Shown here piece by piece: positions 51,601 to 61,428 of a stretch of DNA of 64,000 nt. The first letter of the stretch is position 1, and each line of letters opens with the position of its first letter. The position numbers and the translations under genes are program-made. This DNA is from Orychophragmus violaceus (taxonomy: Eukaryota > Streptophyta > Magnoliopsida > Brassicales > Brassicaceae), in NCBI GenBank assembly GCA_030180135.1, contig CM058238.1, positions 46,403,765 through 46,467,764 on the forward strand, written 5' to 3'. The notes under the pieces were generated by a model that did no database searches, was not told the DNA's origin, and saw only the letters and a program-made list of their open reading frames with translations.

Positions 51601-54600
51601 TGAGCCGTTTGTGTTCTTTGCATGCGTGAGTTGTGTTTCTGTTTTCTTCATATTTAGTTAATTGGTTTCGGTTCTAGTAAGATTTGGTTTCTATTTTATT
51701 ATTTATGTTGCATTGAAAAATTAGAAACGAAAAAGAAGTTGACATGTTTGCTCGCGGCCGCGAATAGGGTTTATAGGACAGAGTGTGTGATTGTTTGCTT
51801 GTTCGAGTTCATTCTTCTGTTGTGCATCATTCAATGCCCGACCATGGCATCAGATTGCTCAGTTTGCTAGTTTAAAGTCTTGTTTGCATCATATTTGATT
51901 TAAAAAACAAAATGGTTAGGTCTTTAGTTGCATTCGTGGACAGTTTAAAAGAGCATTAAGTTCTTAGTTTGCATATCCTTCTCGGTTAGTGTAATAAACT
52001 GCATCATTTTGTTTCTTGGTTGATTTCGAATTCCTGCATATTTCTTGATTAGACTGTTAGTTTTTCTACATATTTATATTAGCTTGCATCATAAAAGTTA
52101 AAAAAGAATTAGAAACAGGCCAGCATTCATAAAAGTATAAAATTGCTTGTTTGTGAATTTCCTATTTTTCTAAGTAGTCTGAATTTTTCTTTGTGTTCCA
52201 TTTGTATGTTGTTTCTCTTTTTTTCTCTTTCCTTGGCACTTGATACTCTGTCTAGTGTTATCATACATGAACAGGAAGCATGGGAGACATGCAATCCAAG
52301 CCATGCTCGGTGTCTTGTGAGCTTCACTTGAAGCTTAAATCATCTGGTATCAGAACTTAGGCTCTTGAAACCAATCGGTTATCTCAATTCGTTACACTTT
52401 TTGTTATATAATTGCTTGTTTTAGTTTTTATAAATAAAAAAATAAAAAATAAATTGCATTAGTTTTCATTTTGCTAGTTTTTCTGTTCTAGCATATTTTC
52501 TTATGTTATTGCTTAATCCATCTGGAAAAAGTTCTTGCCTTGCACCTCTTTAGAACCGGCCGCATATAGAATCGCTAGGGTGACTGATTTTAAGCCGTTT
52601 GTGTTCTTTGCATGTGTGAGTTGTGTTTCTGTTTTCTGCATATTTCGTTGATTGGTTCTGGTTCTAGTAAGATTTGGTTTCTAGTTTATTGTTTAAGTTG
52701 CATAGAAAAATCAGAAAATAAAAAGAAGTTGACTTGCTTGCTAGCGGCCGCGAATAGGGTTATAGGACTGAGTGTGTGATTGTTTGCTTGTCCGAGTTCA
52801 TTCTTCCGTGGTGCATCATTCACCGCCTGACCATTGCATCACACAGCTCAATATTATAGTTTAAAGTCTTGTTTGCATCATAGTTGTTTTTAAAAAGAAG
52901 TGGTTAGGTCTTTAGTTGCATCCGCGGACAGCTTAAAGTCCATATCAACTAGGTTGCATCCTTTTGGGTTAAAGACTTGTTGCATGTCTTCCTTTATATT
53001 TCCTGCCTTTGTTTCGTCTGTTTTTTTCATTTTTAGATACCGCATCAATTCATTCATTTAAGTTGCATCAGACAACCCAAAAAAAGAGCATTAAGTTCTT
53101 AGATTGCATATCCTTCTCGTTCAGGGTCATAAACTGAATCTTTTTTGTTTCCTGGTTGATTTTGAATTCCTGCATATTTCTTAATTAGATTGTTAATTTT
53201 CTGCATATTTAAATTAGCTTGCATCATAAATGATTTTAAAAAAAAACAAAGAATTAGAAACCGGCCAGCAATCATAAAAGTAGAAGTTGGCTTGTTTGTG
53301 AGTTTTGATTTTTCTGAGGAGTCTGCATTTTTCTTTTTGTTACCATTTTCCTTTTTGTTGTTTTACTTTTTTCTATTTCCTTTGCACTTGATCCTCTGTC
53401 TAGTGATATCATACAGGAAAATGAAGCATGGGAGACAATAACCCACCAGTAGACATAGTCCAAGAACTCGGTGCAATCCAAGCCACGCCCTGTGTCTAGT
53501 GAGCTTTACCTGAAGCTTAAATCATCTGGTCTTAGATCTTAGGCTTTTGAAACCAATCGGTTATCTCGATTCCTTACACTTTTTGTTTATGGTCTTGCTT
53601 GTTTGTATTTTTATAAATAAAAAATAAAAAAAGAACTGCATTAGTTGTTTCATTTTGCTAGTTTGTTTCTATTCTTAAATATTTGCTTATGTTATTGCTT
53701 AATCCATTTAAAAAAAAAGTTGTTGGCTTGCACATGTTTATAACCGGCCGCATATAGAATTACTAGGGTGACTTATTTTGAGCTGTTTGTGTTCTTTGCA
53801 TGTGTGAGTTGTGTTTATGTTTTCTTCATATTTGGTTAATTGGTTTCGGTTCTAGTAAGATTTGGTTTCTATTTTATTATTGAAGTTGCATTGAAAAATC
53901 AAAAACGAAAAAGAAGTTGACATGTTTGATCGCGGCCGCGAATAGGGTTTATAGGACCGAGTGTGTGATTGTTTGCTTGTTCGAGTTCATTCATATGTTG
54001 TGCATCATTCAATGCCCGACCATTGCATCAGATTGCTCAGTTTGCTAGTTTAAAGTCTTGTTTGCATTATATTTGATTTAAAAAACGAAAGGGTTATGTC
54101 TTTAGTTGCATCCGCGGATAGCTTAAAGTCCATATCGACTAGGTTGCATTTGTTTGTGTTAGAGACTTGTTGCATGTCTTCCTTTGTATTTGCTGCCTTT
54201 GCTTCATTTGTTTTTTTCTTGTTTAGATACCACATCAATTCATTCAATTAAGATCATTCAGAAAACTCAAAATAAAAGAGCACTAAGTTCTTAGTTCGCA
54301 TACCCTTCTCGGTTAGGGTAATAAACTGCATCATGTTTGTTTCTTGATTGATTTCGAATTCCTGCATATTTCTTGATTAGACTGTTAGTTTTTCTACATA
54401 TTTACATTAGCTTGCATCATAAAAGTTAAAAAAAAAATTAGAAACAGGCCAGCGTTCATAAAAGTAGAAGTTTGCTTGTTTGTGAATATTTCATTTTTCT
54501 GAGGAGTCTGCATTTTTCTTTTTGTTTCCATTTGCCTTCTTGTTGTTTTGCTTTTTTTCTATTTTCGTGGCACTTGATCCTATGTCTAGTGTTGTCATAC

Positions 54601-54766
54601 AGGAACAGGAAGCATAGGAGACAATAACGCACCAGTAGACTTAGCCCGAGAACTCTGTTCAATCCAAGCCACGCCTGGTGTCTTGTGAGCTTCACTTGAA
54701 GCTTAAATCATTTGGTATCAGAGCTTAGGCTCTTGAAACCAATCGGTTACCTCGATTTCTTACACT
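45651..54766 (+). repeat. Main block of the ~1.15-kb tandem satellite (about eight units)
   Basis: Head-to-tail units, followed through the landmark GAAGCATGGGAGACAATAAC at about 45777, 46958, 47770 (damaged), 48931, 50049, 51236, 52277 and 53422, and again at 54609. Usual spacing is 1118-1187 bp; shorter steps reflect deletions. Every unit holds, in order: a 24-codon mini-ORF starting MGDNNAPVDLAQ and ending TTG TGA (for example 45780-45854); a site like TGGTATCAGAGC (45879, 49041, 50152, 52345, 54713), identical to a copia primer-binding site; a T-rich region; CGGCCGC...GAATAGGGT; and a pyrimidine tract with ATCATACAG ahead of the ATG, resembling a 3' splice site. This is the layout of a copia 5' end: PBS, leader, gag start. 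Longer frames inside units are inconsistent between units. Confidence 0.9.
50270..54450 (+). repeat. Two-unit higher-order repeat within the satellite
   Basis: Unit pairs at about 50.1-52.2 kb and 52.2-54.5 kb share variants absent from other units. First members: GCACCTCTTTAGAAC, CATCCTTTTGGGTTA and CAGACAACCC. Second members: TAGTGATAT, GAAAATGAAGC or TAAAATGAAGC, AATAACCCA and AGACATAGTCCAA. The pattern points to duplication of a two-unit block of about 2.2-2.3 kb. Copy 1 has a deletion at about 51945-51955 relative to copy 2. Confidence 0.75.
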
Positions 54767-55820
54767 TTAAACTCAATGTAGAACTCTTGAAGAAGGAGAA
54801 TCTATCTCAGAAGTCTCGGCTTAGCATCTTTCTTCTGCATCAAATACTTCAGAGCTGAATGGTCCTTATGCACTATCACCTTGGATCCAACCAGATAGGG
54901 GCGGAATTTCTCAAAGGCAAAGACAACTACCAACAACTCCTTCTCTGTAGTGGAATAGTTCCTCTGCGCATCATCTAGTGTTCTGCTGGCATAATAGATA
55001 GCATGAAGTTTCTTATCCTTCTCCTTCCCCAGAACAGCTCCTACAGCAAAATCGCTTGCATCGCACATAACCTCAAAAGTTAGATCCTAATCTGGTGGAT
55101 GTATTATAGGAGCACTCACTAATCCTTGCTTGATATGTTCAAATGCAGACTGACAATCTGCAGTGAACTCTAATTTCACATCCTTACACAGCAAATCAGC
55201 TAGTGGTCTAGCAATCTTACTGAAATCCTTGATGAACCTCCTGTAGAACCCAGCATGTCCAAGAAAGCTCCTCACAGACTTCACAGAATCAGGTGCCTGA
55301 AGGCTGGGCACAGTCCACTTCAATCCCAGCTTTAGATACTCTGTGCCCAAGAACAATACCATCTCTGACCATAAAATGGCACTTCTCCCAATTCAGAACC
55401 AAGTGCTTTTCCTCACATCTAGCTAGCACTTTGCACAGATTATCCAGGCACTCATGATAAGATGACTCATAGACAGAAAAGTCATCCATAAAAACCTCCA
55501 TAAAGTCCTCAATAATGTCAGTAAAGATGGACATCATACATCTCTGGAAGGTGGCTGGTGCATTACAAAGTCCAAAAGGCATCTTGCGGTATGCAAAGTA
55601 CCATAGGGACAAGTAAAAGTAGTCTTCCCTTGATCCTCTGGATGGATGGGAATCTGAAAGAAGCCAGAATACCCATCGAGGAAGCAATAGTAAGGGTGAT
55701 TAGCTAACCTCTCCAGCATCTGATCAATAAAAGGTAAGGGGAAGTGATCTTTCCTAGTTGCAGCATTCAGCTTCATGTAATCAATGCGCATACGGTGTCC
55801 AGTCACAGTCCTTGTAGGAA
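54767..55820 (-). pseudogene. Athila-like RT-RNase H fragment in the satellite (part 1)
   Basis: Minus-strand remnant collinear with about 25400-26470: RNase H (CDASDFAVGAVLGKEKDKK), RT palm (PFGLCNAPATFQRCMMSIF, VFMDDFSVY) and TVTGHRMRIDYMKLNAATRK. It carries several frameshifts. The left junction with the satellite shares CTTTAA with both partners. It is interrupted at 55820 by a CACTA-like end. Confidence 0.88.
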
Positions 55821-56740
55821 CACTACAAGAAATACGAGTATTGATAGCATATCGCGATAGCACGAATTCACAGACTGCTATTAAAAATGCCAAGCGAAGA
55901 TGTTAAATATGTTATAGCTTTCAATCAATGCTATGCTGATTTTAAAAAAAAAAATGTATAAAGTGAGAAGATTAAGTCCCAAATTATGTTTCGGTGACAC
56001 TTTTTTTTCTCCATAACATTTAGAGGCGCCAAATACTTCTTGAAAAGTATCACTTTGCCACCAAAATTTTTAGTTATGGCGTACAAAATTTCTAAGTCTT
56101 ATTTTTTTTTTAACTTTGACGAATTCATTAAGCCCACCAAAATTAACACCCGAAACCTCTTACTCTTTCACCTCTCTCGTGTTCGTCCCAGCCTCCAACC
56201 TTAGAACTGTTTTCGTAGGCGATCCATCTCCGGCGTCTGGCTTCACTGCCGGCGTGGTGAGTCGTGCCTTGTTTTCCCTTGGTCCGAACATTATATCAAA
56301 GTTGGGAGCTCAGATCTGGAGAAGGCGCAGTTTTTGTATAGCTTTCAGTTTCACATCTATGCTCTTGGGTTTCGATTGATGAATACGATGGTGATGGTGA
56401 TGCCCTCTCTTTCCATGGATCGAGTGAGTTGATTTATGTTTCTTGATTAAGTAATTGATACAAGCTCTAGATTTTGGATGTTATTCTCTAGTACTTTATT
56501 TTTATTTTAATGATTGCAGTCTTGGTGCTAAGCTACTTGATGTTGTTTTTGTAATTCTAAGATGAGTAAAGCGACTCACCAAGGTTTCCTTCTGCTTTTA
56601 TTAGATGCCTGCCTTTGAAATGAGCCTTTATAAGCTAATATACGGTTTTCGAGTTTCAGATTTTGTCAGTTGGTCCTCTCTCATGATTTAGGGTTTCCTG
56701 AATGCTTAATGATGAGCTGAGTGTTTTTTTCTGATTAGGA

Positions 56741-57631
56741 ATGGCGTCCAGGAGAAATGTAAGGTATGCTCAGCTTCCACGAGATGAAGATGATGAAGAT
56801 TATGCAAATGGTGGTGGAAGGAGAGATTTCGATCCTCGCTTTGACTATACACCGAAGGCATTTGATAGAGTACCATGGAAATCAATAGCGCTAGCTGTCT
56901 TTCTTTTGTTCCTTGGGTGCTTGCTTCTCCTTTTAACGGTTTTCATCTTAACCGGTCACATGGAAGGAGATAGCTCCCAAGGTTATGCGCTTCTTGTCCT
57001 TGGGATCCTTACTTTCCTCCCTGGTAAGAGTTAGATATAATTCTTAGTCTATTTTGTTTCACTTATTGAATTCCTCGTCTCGCTGGATCAACTAGCCATA
57101 GATTGAGTTCCTCCAGTTTTGTGGAACGAGTAGTGAATGTCATTGTTGCTGTTCTGAGTGCATGATGCTTCATTTGAAAACCCTTGTTGATTCTGTTGTT
57201 TGATGTGGAAATTTGAAATTGGGTGAGTTGGATCAAAGCAGGCACATGTTGTGTTTTTATGTCTATTCAAATGATATTTTCTCTCCGATTGTTCTCTGTA
57301 TCCATTTATGCTATATGAGTAAAACTGGATGTAGCAGTGATTTTCATGGCTTTGACACACTTCACAATAATTTGAAACCCTTGTGGATTTCGTTTTTTAT
57401 GTGGAGATTAAATGAGTTGGATCAAGTAGACACAGCTTATGTTCTTTATCTGCTGAAATGATTCTTCTCTTTGTTTTTTCTCTTTATCCATGTATGCTAT
57501 ATGAGCAAACTGGATGTAACGATGATTTCACACAATTGTGTGGCTACACAGGGTTCTATGAGACATGGATTGCTTACTATTCATGGAGAGGAGCTGAAGG
57601 GTACCGTTTCGCAGCCATTCCCTCCTACTGA
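56741..57631 (+). CDS. TMEM230: TMEM230/DUF872-family membrane protein, two coding exons, apparently intact
   Basis: Exon 1 is 56741-57023 and exon 2 is 57552-57631, split by a GT-AG intron (GTAAGAG...CTACACAG). The 120-aa product has the usual length of the family. N-terminal acidic cytosolic part (LPRDEDDEDYANG, then RRDFDPRFDYTPKAFDRVPW); two membrane segments at about 48-70 and 82-100; conserved end RGAEGYRFAAIPSY. An upstream non-coding exon with a possible 5' UTR intron (about 56257-56738, acceptor GATTAG two bases before the ATG) suggests the native promoter region came along (56100-56256 is CT-rich). TMEM230 proteins act in vesicle trafficking in animals; the plant role is poorly known. 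It has no stops, so it is either a recent capture or a real gene in an odd place. Expression is unknown. Confidence 0.85.
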
Positions 57632-57850
57632 ACTCAACTAGCTGGAGACATAGACAATATATGTGCATAGAAAAATTGCTTACTACGTTGTCGTCAAAGC
57701 AATGCCTACGTTGTCGTCAATGACATCTATCGTTTTGTTGATAAAGAGACAACAACTCTTTTATCTGGTAAGTTGTCATTGAATTTGAAAGAGAAGAGTA
57801 TTGCCATATTCTTAATACATGCTGAGAACTCTCATGGACTACCATTGCAG

Positions 57851-58101
57851 CGCCAGAAACTGAAGTGGCCAAACCTGTTGATGAAATAAACAATACCAAG
57901 TCGGTTAACAAAAACGTTGCTCCTGCCGAGAAGTCTGTTAATGTTGCTGAGGTTAAGAAGGTTGTTGATGGACCTACTCCTCCATTGGACAATGGGAATG
58001 ATGAAAAGGCTGTTACTGCTCAAAAACCTAAAGAGCCAAAACCTAACAAAGAACCTATGTATATAGAAACAGAGTACAAGCTGTTTGTTTGTAATTTTTG
58101 A
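57851..58101 (+). pseudogene. Exon-like fragment of an unrecognised Lys/Pro-rich protein
   Basis: A frame opens after a good 3' splice site (ACCATTGCAG at 57841-57850) and runs to a TGA at 58099-58101. It encodes a charged, low-complexity segment (KPVDEINNTKSVNKN, QKPKEPKPNKEPM). No ATG start lies in the frame, so it would be an internal or terminal exon. It may be part of a second captured gene. The region between the TMEM230 stop and this piece (57632-57840) has no recognisable feature apart from a short GTTGTCGTCAA repeat pair near 57685-57720. Confidence 0.4.
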
Positions 58102-58183
58102 ACTATGTTTTGAAGCTCATTTTATCTCATTGGTACCAACAATACTAGCGCTACTAAACTAAACAGCTCTTTACTCTCTTGGG

Positions 58184-58613
58184 CACCACTGTAACACCTC
58201 CTTTCTTAGGCACAAGATGTACTGGACTGAACCAATCACTGTCAGAGATAGGATAAATGATTCCAGCATCCAGCAACTTCATAATCTCTTTCTTAACCAC
58301 TTCCTTCAGATTTGGATTCAGCCTCCTCTGATGCTCAACAAATGTATTAGTCTCATCATCAAGATGTATCCTATGCATGCACAGCTCCGGAGAGATACCT
58401 GAAATGTCATCAAGAGAATAGCCAAGAGCTTTGTCATACTTGCGCAGCTTGCTATGCAGTAAGGAAGTCTCTGCGTTGTTCAAGAAAAAATTAATAATCA
58501 CTGGATAGGTCGCACTAGGTCCAAGAAATGCGTACCCTATCCCGGATGGAAGTTGTTTGAGCTTAATTTTTGGAGCTTTCTCCTCTGCCCTGTCGGATGC
58601 GATCTGCGTCGAT
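58184..58613 (-). pseudogene. Athila-like RT fragment in the satellite (part 2)
   Basis: Collinear with about 26490-26930: KLKQLPSGIGYAFLGPSATY, SLDDISGISPELCMHRIHL and DAGIIYPISDSDWFSPVHL. The frame is open for about 145 codons before it enters the CACTA-like segment. The right junction to the satellite shares CATGGG with both partners, directly after a TCGATCGA word. Confidence 0.87.
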
Positions 58614-61428
58614 CGAAGCATGGGAGACAATAACACACTATTAGACTTAGCCTAGGTACTTAGTGCAATCCAAGCCACGATCGGTGTCTTGTGAGCTTCA
58701 TGTGAAGCTTAAATCATCTGGTATCAGAACTTAGGCTCTTGAAACCAATCGATTATCTCAATTCCTTACACTTTTTGTTTATGTTCTTGCTTGTTTGCTT
58801 TTTTTTATAAATAAAAATATTAAAAATTGCATTAGTTTTTTCATTTTGCTAGTTTGTTTATGTTCTTGCATATTTTCTTATGTTATTATTCCATCTGAAA
58901 ATAAATAAAAACTTGTTGGCTTGCACATGTTTAGAACCGGCCACATATATAATAGTTACGGTGAATTCTTTTGAGCCGTTTGTGTTCTTTGCATGTGTGA
59001 TTTGTGTTTATGTTTTCTGCATATTTGGTTGATTGGTTTCAGTTCTAGTAAAATTTGGTTTCTATTTTATTGTTTAAGTTGCATAGAAAAATCGGAAAAG
59101 AAAAAGAAGTTGGCATGTTTGCTCACAGCCGCGAATAGGGTTTATAGGACAGAGTGTGTGATTGTTTGCTTGTTCGAGTTCATTTTTCTATTGTGCATCA
59201 TTCACCACCCGATCATTGCATCATATATCTCAGTTTTCTAGTTTAAAGTCTTGTTTGCATCATATTTGGTTTTGAAAAAATAAGTGGTTAGTTCTTTAGT
59301 TGCATCTGCGGACAGCTTAAGGTCCATATCGACTGGGCTGCATCCGTTTGTGTTAGAGACTTGTTGCAAGTCTTTCTTTGTATTTCTTGCCTTTGTTTTG
59401 TCTGTTTTTTTTTTCCCTTTAGATACCGCATCAATTCATTCATTTAAGATGCATCAGAAAACCCAAAAAAAAGAGCATTAAGTTCTTAGTTTGCATATCC
59501 TTCTCGGTTAGGGTCATAAACTGAATCTTTTTTGTTTCCTGGTTGATTTCGAATTCCTGCATATTTCTTGATCAGAATGTTAATTTTTCTGCATATTTAA
59601 AATAGCTTGCATCATAAATGTTTTTTTTTTTAAAGAATTAGAAACTGGCCAACATTCATAAAAGTAGAAGTTTGCTTGTTTGTGAATATCTCATTTTTCT
59701 GAGGAGACTACATTTTTCTTTTTGTTTCCATTTGCCTTCTTGTTTTTTGCTTTTTTCTATTTTCTTGGCACTTGATCCTCTGTCTAGTTTTATCATACAG
59801 GAACAAAAAGCATAGGAGACAATAATGCACCAGTAGACTTAGCCCAAGAACTATGTGCAATCCAAGCCACGCCTGGTGTCTTGTGAGCTTCACCTGAAGC
59901 TTAAATCATCTGGTATCAGAGCTTAGGCTCTTGAAACCAATCGGCTATCTCAATTCCTTACACTTTTTGTTTATGGTTTTGCTTGTTTAAGTTTATATAA
60001 ATAAAAAATCAAAAAAAAAATCATTAGTTGTTTCATTTTGCTAGTTTTCTTATGTTCTTGAATATTTGCTTATGTTATTGCTTAATCCATCTGGAAAAAA
60101 AGTTGTTGGCTTGCACATGTTTAGAACCGGCCGAATATAGAATAACTAGGGCGACTTCTTTTGAGTCGTTTGTGTTCTTTGCATGCGTGAGTTGTGTTTC
60201 TGTTTTCTGCATATTTGGGTGATTGGTTTCAGTTATACTAAGATTTGGTTTCTATTTTATTGTTTAAGTTGCATAGACAAATCAGAAAAGAAAAAGAAGT
60301 TGACATGTTTGCTCACGCCGCGAATATGGTTTATAGGACCGAGTTTGTGATTGTTTGCACGCCCGACCATTGCATCAGACTGCTCAGTTTTCTATTTTAA
60401 AATTTTGTTTGCATCATATTTGTTTTAAAAGAAGTGCTTAGGTCTTTAGCAGCATCCGCGAAAAGCTTAAAGTCCATATCGACTAGGTTGCATCCGTTTG
60501 TGTTAAAGTCTTGCTGCATGTCTTCCTTTGTATTTCCTGCCTATGTTTCGTCTGGTTTTTTCCTGTTTAGATACTGCATCAATTCGTTCATTTAAGTTGC
60601 ATCAGAAAACTCAAAAAAAAACATTAAGTTCTTAGTTTCCATATCCTTCTCGGTTAGTGTCATAAATTGGATCTTTTTGTTTCTTGGTTGATTTCGAATT
60701 CCTGCATATTTCTGATTAGATTTTTAGTTTTGTCTGCATATTTACATTAGCTTGCATCATAAAAGTTATAACAAAAAGAATTAGAAACCGGCCAGCATTC
60801 ATACAAGTAGAAGTTTCCTTGTTTGTGAATTTTTCATTTTTCTGAGCAGTCTGCATTTTTCTTTGTGTTTCCATTTGCCTTCTTGTTGTTATGCTTTTTT
60901 ATTTCCTTAGCACTTGATCCTCTGTCTACTGTTATCGTACAGGAACAGGAAGAATGGGATACAATAACGCACCAGTAGACTTAGCCCAAGTACTCGGTGC
61001 AATCAAGGCCACGCCCGGTGTCTTGTGGCTTCACCTGAAGCTTAAATCATTTGGTCTTAGATCTTAGGCTCTTGAAACCAATCGGTTATCTCGATTCCTT
61101 ACACTTTTTGTTTATGTTCTTGCTTGTTTGCGTTTTTATAAATAAAAAAAAAATAAAAAAACTGCATTAGTTGTTTCATTTTGCTAGTTTGTTTATGTTC
61201 TTGCATATTTTCTTATGTTATTGCTAAATCCATTTGAAAATGGAATAAAAATAAAAATTTGCCTGCACCTGTTTAGAACCGACCACATATAGAATCGCTA
61301 GGGTGACTTCTTTTGAGCCGTTTGTGTTCTTTGCATGCGTGAGTTGTGTTTCTGTTTTCTGCATATTTGGTTGATTGGTTTTGGCTCTAGTAAGATTTGG
61401 TTTCTATTTTATTGTTTAAGTCGCATAG
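58614..61428 (+). repeat. Right block of the ~1.15-kb satellite (about 2.5 units)
   Basis: Landmarks at about 58616, 59808 and 60950; PBS-like sites at 58719 (TGGTATCAGAAC) and 59911 (TGGTATCAGAGC). The third unit stops within TTTATTGTTTAAGTCGCATAG, where other units continue with AAAAATCAGAAAAG, and joins a copia protease frame. The gag-start mini-ORF at about 60953 is still open for its first 14 or more codons. Confidence 0.88.

Larger units (their letters stand above)
55821..58183. mobile_element. CACTA-like segment carrying gene sequences (Pack-CACTA candidate)
   Basis: Begins abruptly inside Athila RT with CACTACAAGAAATACGAG, matching the CACTA terminal consensus, followed by repeated GATAGCA/GATAGCAT words (55849-55910) that could be subterminal repeats. 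It ends near 58183, where Athila resumes, but without a TTTCTTGTAGTG end and with about 23 bp of Athila missing, so the right terminus appears deleted. Inside lie a TMEM230-type gene with introns and a separate exon-like piece. Introns show that the genes were captured as DNA, not as cDNA. No transposase is present. Confidence 0.6.

Noticed and set aside
56116..56379. 87-codon frame upstream of the TMEM230 ATG as a separate gene
   Set aside because: It overlaps the presumed 5' UTR exon and its splice donor, and has no domain; best explained as an open stretch in the UTR.
45651..61428. The ~1.15-kb array as the main centromere satellite
   Set aside because: The unit is much longer than the ~180-bp Brassicaceae centromere satellites and is clearly retroelement-like; I saw no 180-bp family in the window.
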